NCBI GenBank assembly: GCA_016789955.1
Contig: JAEUPB010000102.1
Coordinates: 1 to 60,362, forward strand
DNA length: 60,362 bases
Direction: 5' to 3'
DNA from: Rubrivivax sp.
GTDB taxonomy: Bacteria > Pseudomonadota > Gammaproteobacteria > Burkholderiales > Burkholderiaceae_C
This document shows, piece by piece, positions 38,054 through 46,319 of the stretch (positions within the stretch are counted from its first letter, which is position 1; every line of letters begins with the position of its first letter). Position numbers and translations under genes: made by a program. The notes beneath the pieces are model-generated. The model worked only from the letters and a program-made list of their open reading frames with translations. It had not been told where the DNA came from and made no database searches.

Positions 38054-39211
38054 ATGGCCCTCTTCACCGACTTCGGCTACACCGACGAACAGAAGATGAT
38101 GCGCGAGTCGCTGCTGCGGCTGGCGGCCGACACGCTGCCGCCGGCGCGCATCCGCGAGCTCGACCGCGAAGGCGCTTGGCCGCACGAGGCCTACCAGGCG
38201 CTGGCCAAGGCCGGCTGGCTGGGGCTGCTCTACCCGGAGCGCTACGGCGGGCTGGACGGCAGCTACAAGGACCTCGTGGTGCTGCTGGAGACGCTGTCGT
38301 ACCACTACGCCTGCCTGGGCACCACCTACATGACGAGCCCGATCTACGCCGGGCTGCAGGTGCTGCACAACGGCTCCGAGGAGTTGCGGCGCGACTACCT
38401 GGTGCCGATGCTGCGCGGCGAGCTGTACTTCGCGTTCGCCCTGACCGAGCCGCAGACCGGCTCCGACGCGGCGTCCATCAAGACCCATGCGCGGCGCGAC
38501 GGCGGCGACTACGTCCTCAACGGCCAGAAGTGGTTCATCACGTCGGCCCACGTCGCCGACTGGCTGGTGGTGGTGGTGAAGACCGATCCGTCGGCCGACC
38601 CGCCGCACCGCGGCTTCAGCCTGCTGTTCGTCGACGCACGCGCCAAGGGCGTGACGATCCGGCCGATCGAGACGCTGGGCCGGCACACCACGCACACCAA
38701 CCAGATCTTCTTCGACGACGTGCGCGTGCCGGCGCGCTGCCTGCTCGGCGAGGAGAACCGCGCCTGGAAGCAGCTGATGCGCGGCTTGAACCTCGAGCGC
38801 GTGGCGATCGCGGCCTGCGGCGCCGGCAACGCGCAGAAGGCGGTGGAGATCGCCTCCGACTACGCCCGCCAGCGCGTGCAGTTCGGCCAGCCGATCAGCC
38901 GGCTGCAGGTGATCGCGCACAAGCTCGCCGACATGCGCATCAAGGCCGAGGTGGCGCGCCTGGTGACCTACCGCACCGCCGAGATGATGGACGCGGGCGT
39001 GGATGCCCGCATGGAGACCGCGATCGCCAAGGTCGTCGCCACCGAGAACGACTTCCAGTGCGCCGACATCGGCATGCAGGTGATGGGTGGCGCCGGCTAC
39101 TCGATGGAGCACGACATGCAGCGCCTGTTCCGCGACTCGCGGCTGGGGCCGATCGGCGGCGGCAGCAACGAGATCCAGCGCAACATCATCGCCAAGCTGA
39201 TGGACCTCTGA
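38054..39211 (+). CDS. Acyl-CoA dehydrogenase, isovaleryl/long-chain-type active site
   Basis: 385 residues, full-length FAD-dependent acyl-CoA dehydrogenase: FAFALTEPQTGSDAASIKT (FAD contact), NGQKWFITSA, RVQFGQPISRLQ and QVMGGAGYSMEHDMQRLFRD. The usual C-terminal catalytic Glu (as in MCAD, IYEG) is Gly here (G369 in IGGGSNEIQ). A Glu in LNLERVAIA (E248) sits where isovaleryl- and long-chain dehydrogenases keep theirs. It should remove alpha,beta hydrogens from an acyl-CoA, passing electrons to ETF. A MaoC hydratase follows by 12 bp, giving a dehydrogenate-then-hydrate pair. Confidence 0.94.
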   Translation: MALFTDFGYTDEQKMMRESLLRLAADTLPPARIRELDREGAWPHEAYQALAKAGWLGLLYPERYGGLDGSYKDLVVLLETLSYHYACLGTTYMTSPIYAGLQVLHNGSEELRRDYLVPMLRGELYFAFALTEPQTGSDAASIKTHARRDGGDYVLNGQKWFITSAHVADWLVVVVKTDPSADPPHRGFSLLFVDARAKGVTIRPIETLGRHTTHTNQIFFDDVRVPARCLLGEENRAWKQLMRGLNLERVAIAACGAGNAQKAVEIASDYARQRVQFGQPISRLQVIAHKLADMRIKAEVARLVTYRTAEMMDAGVDARMETAIAKVVATENDFQCADIGMQVMGGAGYSMEHDMQRLFRDSRLGPIGGGSNEIQRNIIAKLMDL

Positions 39212-39223
39212 AGGAAGCCGACG

Positions 39224-39691
39224 ATGGCCGACACCCCCGCCCCGCGAGGCCGCTGGTTCGAGGACTTCACGGTCGGCGAGGTGCTGCTGACCGGCCGGCG
39301 CACGATCACGTCGACCGACATCGTCAACTTCGCCTGCCTGTCGGGCGACTTCAACGACGTGCACTGCAACCACGAGTACGCACGCAGCACGCCGTTCGGC
39401 GAGCCGATCGCGCACGGGCCGCTGGTCTACGCGGTGGGCGCCGGGCTGGTCTACGCCTCGGGCGTCAACGACGGCACGCTGCTGGCGCTGCAGGGCGTGG
39501 ATGGCTGGCGCATGCTCAAGCCGGTGAAGCACGGCGACACGATCCACGTGCGCTCCACCGTCGAGGAGACGCGCGCGTCGACCCGGCCCGACCGCGGCGT
39601 GGTGGTGCTGCGCCGCGAGTTCGTGAACCAGCGCGACGAGGTCGTGCAGGAGCTGCGCGCGACCATCGTCTACCGCCGCCGCCCGGCCTGA
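39224..39691 (+). CDS. MaoC-like enoyl-CoA hydratase
   Basis: 155 residues, single hot-dog fold. The (R)-hydratase motif is present as SGDFNDVHCNHEYA with HGPLVYAVGAGL (catalytic Asp/His pair). The substrate tunnel wall is GWRMLKPVKHGDTIHVRSTV. It adds water to a 2-enoyl-CoA, the step after the dehydrogenase encoded 12 bp upstream. Convergent with the AMP ligase (30-bp gap). Confidence 0.9.
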   Translation: MADTPAPRGRWFEDFTVGEVLLTGRRTITSTDIVNFACLSGDFNDVHCNHEYARSTPFGEPIAHGPLVYAVGAGLVYASGVNDGTLLALQGVDGWRMLKPVKHGDTIHVRSTVEETRASTRPDRGVVVLRREFVNQRDEVVQELRATIVYRRRPA

Positions 39692-39721
39692 CCGGCTGCG
39701 CCGCTGCGGTCGCGGCCGACG

Positions 39722-41284
39722 CTACGACGCTGCCGCCTCCCGCTCGGCGACCCAGCGCTCCAGGTCGCCGCGCACGATCTTGCCGGTGCCGTTGCGCGGC
39801 AGTGCCGCCGCGTCGATGACGTGCACCCGCTTGGGCCGCTTGAACGGCGCCAGCACGCCGTCGCAGCAGCGCAGCAGCGACACCGGGTCGACGGCCGCCC
39901 CGGCCGCGAGCGCCACCACCAGCACCGGCACCTCGCCCCAGCGCGCGTCGGGCCGGCGCACGACCACGGCCTCGATCACGCCCGGCTGGCGCGCGACGAG
40001 GCGCTCGATCTCGGCCGGGTAGATGTTCTCGCCGCCCGACTTGATCAGGTACTTGCGCCGGTCCACGTACTCCAGCCGCCCGTCGGCGCGGCGCACGAAC
40101 ACGTCGCCGGTGTGGTACCAGCCGCCGCGGAAGACCTCGGCGGTGGCCTCGGGTGCGTTCCAGTAGCCGCTGAACAGCGTCGGGCCGCGCACCAGCAGCT
40201 CGCCGGGCGTGCCGTCGGGCACGTCGCGGTCATCGGCGTCGACCAGGCGCAGCTCGCACAGCGCGCTCGGCAGCTTGGCGAGATCGGTCGGCATCTCGCC
40301 GGCCGCCAACCGGCCGGCCGACGCCGGCGGCATGCCGGTCTCGGTGCTGCCGAAGGTGTTCGTGTAGGGAACGCCCAGCAGCGCGGTCAGCTCGGCCAGC
40401 TGCGCCGGCGCGAACAGGTCGGCCAGCGCGCCGAACTTCTTCAGCCGCTTCACCCGCGGCCGCCGCTGCCGCAGGTAGGCCAGCACCTCGTCGACCATGC
40501 CCGGAAACACGATCAGGTTGGCCATGCTCTCGCGCTCGAGGTGGTCGCACAGCAGCGGCAGGTCGGGGCCGTCGACGATGACGACCTTGCCGCCCAGCAG
40601 CAGCAGGCCCACCGCGAGCTCGATCGATGCCATGTGGCACAGCGGCGACCACGCGACGAAGCAGTCGCCGCCGTCGACGCCGTAGTCGAGCACGTAGACC
40701 ATCAGCCGCGCCGCGAGCGCGCGCTCGCTGATCACGGCGCCCTTGGGCAGGCCGGTGGTGCCGCTGGTGTAGAGGATGAAGAGCGGCCGCTCGGGGTCCG
40801 CGGGCGGCGGGGGTTCGGCGCGGCGCGGGGTGTCGTCGAGCACCCGTTCCAGCGCGTCGTCGATGCACAGCAGGGCCGCATCGGGCACCGCCGCCGGGAG
40901 CGAGGCCCGGTGGCGCGCGGAGACCATCGTGAGCACCGGCTGCACCAGCTCGAGGGCGTGCGCCAGTTCCGCGGCGGCCAGCCGCGGGTTCAGCGTCGCG
41001 ACGACCGCGCCGAGCCGCATCGCCGCCAGCGCCAGCCACACGAAGGCCGGGTGGTTCTCGCTCAACACCGCGATGCGATCGCCTTCGCGCACGCCGCGGC
41101 CCTGCAGCAGCGCGGCGAGCCGGGCGGCGCGGTCGTCCAGCTCGGCGTAGCTCCAGCGGCGGCCGGCCCACGCCAGCGCGGTGCGGGTGCCGTCCACGCG
41201 CACCCAGCGGTCGAACCACGCATGCAGCGGCAGCTGCGCGGCGGCCCGCACGGCCACGGGCTGCGGAAGCGGGCCTGGACTCAT
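39722..41284 (-). CDS. AMP-forming acyl-CoA ligase 1
   Basis: 520 residues, ANL superfamily. The P-loop is LFILYTSGTTGLPKGAV, then FGSTETGMPP, the hinge region WYHTGDVFVRRADGRLEYVDR, GGENIYPAEIE, and the catalytic lysine in LPRNGTGKIVRGDLE. It uses ATP to activate a carboxylate via an acyl-adenylate to acyl-CoA. I start at the ATG at 41284; a start further upstream would fall inside the operator. Divergent from the thiolase-like gene, sharing a 68-bp promoter region with GTATAC site B. The substrate is not readable. Confidence 0.92.
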   Translation of the reverse strand: MSPGPLPQPVAVRAAAQLPLHAWFDRWVRVDGTRTALAWAGRRWSYAELDDRAARLAALLQGRGVREGDRIAVLSENHPAFVWLALAAMRLGAVVATLNPRLAAAELAHALELVQPVLTMVSARHRASLPAAVPDAALLCIDDALERVLDDTPRRAEPPPPADPERPLFILYTSGTTGLPKGAVISERALAARLMVYVLDYGVDGGDCFVAWSPLCHMASIELAVGLLLLGGKVVIVDGPDLPLLCDHLERESMANLIVFPGMVDEVLAYLRQRRPRVKRLKKFGALADLFAPAQLAELTALLGVPYTNTFGSTETGMPPASAGRLAAGEMPTDLAKLPSALCELRLVDADDRDVPDGTPGELLVRGPTLFSGYWNAPEATAEVFRGGWYHTGDVFVRRADGRLEYVDRRKYLIKSGGENIYPAEIERLVARQPGVIEAVVVRRPDARWGEVPVLVVALAAGAAVDPVSLLRCCDGVLAPFKRPKRVHVIDAAALPRNGTGKIVRGDLERWVAEREAAAS

Positions 41285-41307
41285 CGGGGCAGGGATCTCG
41301 GTGTGTC

Positions 41308-41323
41308 GCATACAACTGTATAC
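41308..41323. promoter_or_regulatory. GTATAC-type operator, site B
   Basis: GCATAC-AACT-GTATAC, centred in the 68-bp divergent gap between AMP ligase 1 and the thiolase-like gene. It overlaps a near-consensus -10 hexamer TATACT (41319-41324) for the rightward genes, a position suited to repression. Confidence 0.6.
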
Positions 41324-41352
41324 TGAAATCCAGAACTCCTGCCCGAGCATCG

Positions 41353-42507
41353 ATGCATGCACTGAGAGGTTCGTCGGCCCTGGTCGGCGTCGCCACCGCG
41401 CACATCCAGGGCGCGCCGGGCCTCGATCCGCTCGAGATGGTGGCCGATGTCGCCGCCGCCGCGGCTGCCGACGCCGGCGTGCAGCTGCACGACGTGGACG
41501 GGCTGTTCACCGGGCTGCAGTCGGAGTTCCTGAGCACGCTGGCGATCGGCGAGTACCTCGGGCTGCGGCCGCGCTTCTCGGACAACAACCGCGTCGGCGG
41601 ATCGTCGTTCCTGTGCCACACGCTGCAGGCCGCGCTGGCGCTGCAGGCGGGGCTCTGCGACGTGGCGCTGATCTGCTACGCCAGCAACCAGCGCAGCGCG
41701 CTCGGCCGGCTGCAGACGTCGGTGGCGGCCAGCTGGTCGGTGACCGAGGCGCCGTATGCCGCTCGCTTCCCGGTGTCGTCGTACGCGCTGTGCGCCAGCC
41801 GCCACATGCACGCGTACGGCACCACGCCCGAGCAGCTCGCCGCGGTGGCCGTGTCGGCGCGGCGCTGGGCGCAGCTCAACCCCGAGGCGTACGCGCGCGG
41901 CCCGCTGACGATCGGCGACGTGCTGGCCGCGCCGCGGGTGTCGACGCCGCTCGGCCGGCTGGACTGCTGCCTCGTCACCGACGGTGCCGGCGCCATCGTG
42001 ATGACGCGCGCCGACCGCGCCCGCGACCTGCGACAGCCGCCGGTGTACCTGCTCGGCGCCGCCGGCGCGCACTGGCACAAGCAGGTCTCGGCGATGCCCG
42101 ACCTCTGCACGACGGCCGCCACCGACTCGGGCCCGCGCGCCTGCGCGATGGCCGGCATCCGCCCGCAGGACGTCGACGTGGTGCAGCTCTACGACGCCTT
42201 CACGATCAGCACGATCCTGCTGCTGGAGGACCTGGGCTTCTGCGACAAGGGCCAGGGCGGCCCGTTCGTGGAGAGCGGCGCCATCGCGCCGGGTGGCGCG
42301 CTGCCGGTCAACACCAACGGCGGCGGGCTCTCGTACGCGCATCCGGGCATGTACGGCATCTACACGCTGATCGAGGGCGTGCGCCAGCTGCGCGGCCAGG
42401 CGGGCGAGCGCCAGGTCGCCGGCGCCGAGCTGTGCCTGTGCCAGGGCAGCGGCGGCGTCTTCTCGAGCCAGGTCACCAACATCCTGGGCACTGCCGCCAC
42501 GCTGTGA
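41353..42507 (+). CDS. Thiolase-fold protein lacking the nucleophilic Cys (aldolase-like), copy 1
   Basis: 384 residues with an SCP2/acetyl-CoA acetyltransferase-type fold. The usual nucleophile region reads NNRVGGSSFLCHTLQAA, with Ser/Gly where thiolases carry Cys. The active-site His motif reads VVQLYDAFTISTI (Y280 in place of His). NTNGGGLSYAHPG (H330) and CLCQGSGG remain. Replacement by Tyr here is the mark of Ltp2-type retro-aldolases of sterol side-chain degradation, which need a DUF35 partner. So carbon-carbon cleavage or aldol chemistry is more likely than thiolysis. Probable partner: DUF35 at 37537. First gene of a unit with the isomerase and GntR genes. Confidence 0.85.
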   Translation: MHALRGSSALVGVATAHIQGAPGLDPLEMVADVAAAAAADAGVQLHDVDGLFTGLQSEFLSTLAIGEYLGLRPRFSDNNRVGGSSFLCHTLQAALALQAGLCDVALICYASNQRSALGRLQTSVAASWSVTEAPYAARFPVSSYALCASRHMHAYGTTPEQLAAVAVSARRWAQLNPEAYARGPLTIGDVLAAPRVSTPLGRLDCCLVTDGAGAIVMTRADRARDLRQPPVYLLGAAGAHWHKQVSAMPDLCTTAATDSGPRACAMAGIRPQDVDVVQLYDAFTISTILLLEDLGFCDKGQGGPFVESGAIAPGGALPVNTNGGGLSYAHPGMYGIYTLIEGVRQLRGQAGERQVAGAELCLCQGSGGVFSSQVTNILGTAATL

Positions 42508-42527
42508 CCACCCCCGCGAGACCGACC

Positions 42528-43334
42528 ATGGACACGCCCCCTCCGCCCGCCGCCGAGATCGTCGATGGCCTGCTCGAACAGCGCCACGGTGACGCCGTGG
42601 TGCTGACCCTGCACGCGCCCGAGCGCCGCAACGCGCTGTCGCCAGAGCTGCGGCTGCGGCTGCGCGCAAGGCTGCAGGGGGCGCTGGAGGCCGACGACGT
42701 GCGCGCCGTCGTGCTGACCGGCGCACAGGGCACCTTCAGCGCCGGCGGCGACGTGCGGCAGATGGCCGAGCGGCCGTCGCCCGCCCTGGCGCGCCAGCGG
42801 CTGCAGGTGCTGCACGACATCGTGCGCGCGATCGTCGGCGGCCCCAAGCCGGTCATCGCGGCCGTCGAGGGCCAGGCCTACGGCGCGGGCTTCTCGCTGG
42901 CCGCGGCCTGCGACCACGTGATCGCCGGCGACGGCGCCAGCTTCTGCGCGGTGTTCGGCCGCATCGGCCTGGTGGCCGACTGCGGGCTGCTGTGGACGCT
43001 GCCCCAGCGCGCCGGCTGGGGCGCCACGCGCGACCTGCTGCTGACCGCCCGCGTGGTGCACACGGCGGAGGCCGCGAGCCTGGGCCTCGTCGACCGCGTG
43101 GTGCCCGCCGGTGGCGCGCTGCAGGCGGCGCTGGACCACGCGGCGGCCTACGCCGCGATCGGGCCGCTGGCGCTGGCGGCCACCAAGTCGGCGCTGGCCC
43201 GGCGGCCGGCGTCCCTGGACGATGCACTCGCCATCGAGGCCGACCTGCAGGCCGCGCTGCGCGTCAGCGAGGACCATCGCGAGGCCTGCGACGCCTTCCT
43301 GTCCAAGCGGCGGGCGACAATGGTGGGGAGGTGA
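42528..43334 (+). CDS. Enoyl-CoA hydratase/isomerase family, PaaG-like
   Basis: 268 residues, crotonase fold. Oxyanion-hole segments are TFSAGGDVRQMA and GQAYGAGFSLAAACD. Both classical hydratase Glu positions are replaced (Ser in GAGFSLA; Phe in the CAVFGRIGL helix). An Asp sits in GLVADCGLLWTLP (D151), as in the PaaG isomerase and Delta3-Delta2 enoyl-CoA isomerases. So double-bond isomerisation is more likely than hydration, consistent with a MaoC hydratase in the same block. ATG at 42528, 20 bp after the thiolase-like gene. Confidence 0.88.
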   Translation: MDTPPPPAAEIVDGLLEQRHGDAVVLTLHAPERRNALSPELRLRLRARLQGALEADDVRAVVLTGAQGTFSAGGDVRQMAERPSPALARQRLQVLHDIVRAIVGGPKPVIAAVEGQAYGAGFSLAAACDHVIAGDGASFCAVFGRIGLVADCGLLWTLPQRAGWGATRDLLLTARVVHTAEAASLGLVDRVVPAGGALQAALDHAAAYAAIGPLALAATKSALARRPASLDDALAIEADLQAALRVSEDHREACDAFLSKRRATMVGR

Positions 43335-43341
43335 CCGCACG

Positions 43342-44082
43342 ATGACCAAGACCGCCACCGCGCGGCGTACCCCGAAGGCTGCCGCGGCCGGCACGCGCCG
43401 CGCGGCCACCGAGACGCCCGAAGGCGACGAGCCCGACGCGAACCGGCTGCCGCGCGCCGAGCAGGCCTACCAGCACATCCGCCAGGCGATCCAGGAGCAC
43501 CGGCTCAAGCCCGGCGACCGGTTGCGCGAGGCCGAGCTGGCCGAGGCGGTGGGCGTCAGCCGCACGCCGCTGCGCGAGGCGCTGGCGCGGCTGGAGTCCG
43601 ACGGGCTGATCGCCAACGACCCGGCGCGCGGGCTGGTCGTCACGCGGCTCGACTACAACATGGTCAGCGAGCTGTACTACATGCGCGAGGTGCTCGAGGG
43701 CACTGCGGCACGGCTGGCGGCGCAGCATGCGTCCGACGTCGAGCTCACGATCCTCGAGCAGATCTGCGAACAGTACAGCCGCAGCATCGGCGACGGCGCC
43801 GCGCTCGAGATGCGCAACCGCCAGTTCCACGAGGCGCTGTACCGCTGCGCGCACAACCGCTACCTGCTGCGCACGCTGCAGGGCCTGCACGACGCGCTGG
43901 CGCTGCTGGGCGAATCGACGCTGCACGACCGCACCCGCGCCGAGAGCACGCAAGCCGAGCACGAGGCCATCACCCGCGCGATCAAGGAGCGCAACCCGGA
44001 GGCGGCCGAGCAGGCCACCCGCACGCACATCCGCAACGCGCAGTTCGAACGCGTGAAGCGCGAGTTCACGCGCATGCGCTGA
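43342..44082 (+). CDS. GntR-family (FadR/FCD) transcriptional regulator
   Basis: 246 residues. After a basic Ala/Thr-rich tail (1-35) comes a winged helix-turn-helix (EQAYQHIRQAIQEHRLKPGDRLREAELAEAV in part, VSRTPLREALARLESDGLI). A C-terminal FCD ligand domain about 110-240 carries metal-ligand-like residues (ALEMRNRQFHEALYRCAHN, EHEAITRAIKERN, ATRTHI). FCD regulators usually release DNA on binding an acid or acyl-CoA. It lies in an operon with catabolic genes, 7 bp after the isomerase. The GTATAC-N4-GYATRC elements in four nearby promoters are its likely operators; that link is inference. Confidence 0.92.
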   Translation: MTKTATARRTPKAAAAGTRRAATETPEGDEPDANRLPRAEQAYQHIRQAIQEHRLKPGDRLREAELAEAVGVSRTPLREALARLESDGLIANDPARGLVVTRLDYNMVSELYYMREVLEGTAARLAAQHASDVELTILEQICEQYSRSIGDGAALEMRNRQFHEALYRCAHNRYLLRTLQGLHDALALLGESTLHDRTRAESTQAEHEAITRAIKERNPEAAEQATRTHIRNAQFERVKREFTRMR

Positions 44083-44100
44083 GCCGCCGAGGCGCGCGGT

Positions 44101-46191
44101 TCAGCCGGCGGCCACCAGCGCGTCCAGTGCCACCACGCCGTGGCCGGCGCGGCGCACGAGCAGCGGGTTGATCTCGATGCTGCAGCCCGCCGCGGCCTGC
44201 GTCACCGCGTAGCGCGACAGCTGCGCCACCGCGGCCGCCAGCGCCGCCACGTCGGCCGCAGGCTGGTTGCGCCAGCCGCGCAGCAGCCGCACGAGGCGGG
44301 TCTCGCCGATCATCGCCAGCGCGCCGGCCTCGTCCACCGGCGCCAGGCGCAGCGCGCGGTCGCCGAGCAGCTCGGCCATCACGCCGCCGGCACCGAACAC
44401 CACCACCGGGCCGAAGGTGGGGTCGTGGCGCACCCCGAGCAGGCACTCGATGCCATCGCCGGCCATCGGCGCGACGAGGAAGCCCTCGATGCGGGCGTCG
44501 GGCCGCGCCGCGGCGACCCGCTCGCGGATCGCCGCCACCGCCGCTCGCACCGCGTCGTCGTCGAACACGTCCAGCACCACGCCGCCGACCTCGGTCTTGT
44601 GCGGCAGGTCGGCCGAGAGCACCTTCACCGCCACCGGGTAGCCGCAGCGCCGCGCCGCCTGCACGGCCGCGTCGGCATCGGCGCAGACGGTGTCGGCCAG
44701 CACCGGGATGCCGAGTTCGCCGACCAATCGCCGGGCGTCGGCCTCGTTCCGGCAGCCGCGAGGGTCCAGGGCGGCCCAGGCCGGATCGGGCGGCTGCAGC
44801 GGCGGCCGCTCGGCCGGCGTCGATGCGGCCACGCGCACCAGCGCCCCGTGCGCGCGCAGCATCCGGCAGGTGTCCTCGAACACCGCGTAGCCGGCTGCTT
44901 CGTAGCGGCGTACGTGCCCGGGCGTGGTGACGATCGACAGCAGCAGCGCCTTCGCAGGGTGCCGCGCCGCCGCGTCCACCAGCGCGTCGGCCCAGGCGTC
45001 GGCCAGCGTCGGCGCGCCGCCGGCCATGCCGACGAACAGCGCCGCCGCGTCGTAGGCATCGCCGTCGAGCAGCAGGTCCAGCACCTCGCCGAAGCGCGGC
45101 AGCTCGTTGAGGATCTGTCCCGTCAGGTCCACCGGGTTGGCGGGCATCGCGTTCGGCACCAGCGCCCGGATGCGCTCCTGCAGGGCCGGCGCCACCGGCG
45201 GCAGCACGAGGCCGTTCTGCACCGCGTGGTCGGTCATCTGCACGGCGAAGCCGCCCGAGGGGCTCAGCAGCACCAGCCGCGGGCCGGCGGGGCGGCGGCC
45301 GCGCACCGCGACGCAGGCCACATCGAGCATCTCCTCGACGCTGTCGGCGCGGTGGATGCCCAGGCTGCGGAACACCTCGTCGTAGACACGGTCCTCGCCG
45401 GCCAGCGTGGCGGTGTGCGTGGCCGCCGCGCGGCCGCCGGCCTCGGTGCGGCCGGCCTTCACGGCGATCACCACCTTGCCGCGGCAGCGTGCTTCGCGCA
45501 GGGCCGCGAGCAGCGCAGGCCCGTCGCGCACGCCCTCGAAGTACGCCAGCAGCACGTCGATGCCGCCGTCGTGCGCCATCGCGTGCAGCAACTCGGCCGC
45601 GCCGACGTCGCACTCGTTGCCGCAGCTCACCCACTGCACCAGCGGCACGCCGCGGTCGGCAGCGAGCTTGTAGACCTGGCTGCCGTAGCCGCCGCTCTGG
45701 GTGACCATGCCGATGCGGCCGACCTCGGGGTAGCCGTCGTCGAACATGCTGGAGAAGGTCATGAACGAGCGGCTGCGCGCATCGAACGCACCCAGCGAGT
45801 TCGGGCCCAGCAGCAGCATGCCGGTGCCGCGCGCCGCGTCGACCAGCCGAGCCTGCAGTTCGCGCCCGGCCGCCCCCGCCTCCGCGAAGCCCGCGGCGTA
45901 GACGATTGCCGCGCGCACGCCCGCCCGGGCGCAGTCGTGCACCGCCTGAACGGCGGCGGCGGCCGGCACGGCCACGATCGCGGCATCCACCGGCCCGGGC
46001 ACGTCGGCGATGCCGGCGTACGCGCGCAGGCCCTGCACCTCGGTGCGGTTGGGGTTCACGGGGTAGACCGGCCCGTCGAAGCCGCCTTCGATCAGGTAGC
46101 GCAGCGTGCGGCCGTTGCCGCGCCGCGGGTCGCTGGACGCGCCGATCATCGCGATCGATCGCGGGCGCAGCAGAGGGCTCAGGTCGCGCAT
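44101..46191 (-). CDS. ADP-forming acyl-CoA synthetase (fused alpha/beta)
   Basis: 696 residues from the ATG at 46191; a longer frame would begin inside the operator array. Order: CoA-binding Rossmann domain 1-130 (RPRSIAMIGASSDPRRGNG), succinyl-CoA-ligase-like domains about 140-430 with the phospho-His segment GGRAAATHTATLAGED, and an ATP-grasp domain about 470-690 (YPVAVKVLSADLPHKTEVGG, GVRHDPTFGPVVVFGAGG). It converts a carboxylate, CoA and ATP to acyl-CoA, ADP and phosphate, reversibly. It is the third CoA-activating enzyme of this block. Convergent with the GntR gene and divergent from the Bug protein. Confidence 0.9.
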   Translation of the reverse strand: MRDLSPLLRPRSIAMIGASSDPRRGNGRTLRYLIEGGFDGPVYPVNPNRTEVQGLRAYAGIADVPGPVDAAIVAVPAAAAVQAVHDCARAGVRAAIVYAAGFAEAGAAGRELQARLVDAARGTGMLLLGPNSLGAFDARSRSFMTFSSMFDDGYPEVGRIGMVTQSGGYGSQVYKLAADRGVPLVQWVSCGNECDVGAAELLHAMAHDGGIDVLLAYFEGVRDGPALLAALREARCRGKVVIAVKAGRTEAGGRAAATHTATLAGEDRVYDEVFRSLGIHRADSVEEMLDVACVAVRGRRPAGPRLVLLSPSGGFAVQMTDHAVQNGLVLPPVAPALQERIRALVPNAMPANPVDLTGQILNELPRFGEVLDLLLDGDAYDAAALFVGMAGGAPTLADAWADALVDAAARHPAKALLLSIVTTPGHVRRYEAAGYAVFEDTCRMLRAHGALVRVAASTPAERPPLQPPDPAWAALDPRGCRNEADARRLVGELGIPVLADTVCADADAAVQAARRCGYPVAVKVLSADLPHKTEVGGVVLDVFDDDAVRAAVAAIRERVAAARPDARIEGFLVAPMAGDGIECLLGVRHDPTFGPVVVFGAGGVMAELLGDRALRLAPVDEAGALAMIGETRLVRLLRGWRNQPAADVAALAAAVAQLSRYAVTQAAAGCSIEINPLLVRRAGHGVVALDALVAAG

Positions 46192-46239
46192 CGCGAGGGG
46201 GCTTGCGGCATGCGCGCCGGCAGTGGCCCGGTGCTTAGG

Positions 46240-46275
46240 GTTGACTTGAGTATACAAAGCTCGACAAAAGAATAC
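46240..46275. promoter_or_regulatory. GTATAC-type operator array, site C
   Basis: Half-sites spaced 10 bp apart: GTTGAC (46240), GTATAC (46250), CTCGAC (46260), GAATAC (46270), each separated by four bases. Only the second is perfect; the third is poor. It lies between the divergent ADP-forming synthetase and Bug protein genes. TTGACT at 46241 could also serve as a -35 element. Confidence 0.5.
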
Positions 46276-46319
46276 AGTGAGGACCAGCGCACCCGGAACC
46301 GGGTGGGAAGGTGACGTTC

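Noticed and set aside
41353-42507. Annotation as an ordinary acetyl-CoA acetyltransferase
   Set aside because: The nucleophilic Cys and the usual active-site His are both replaced, so thiolysis is not supported from sequence.
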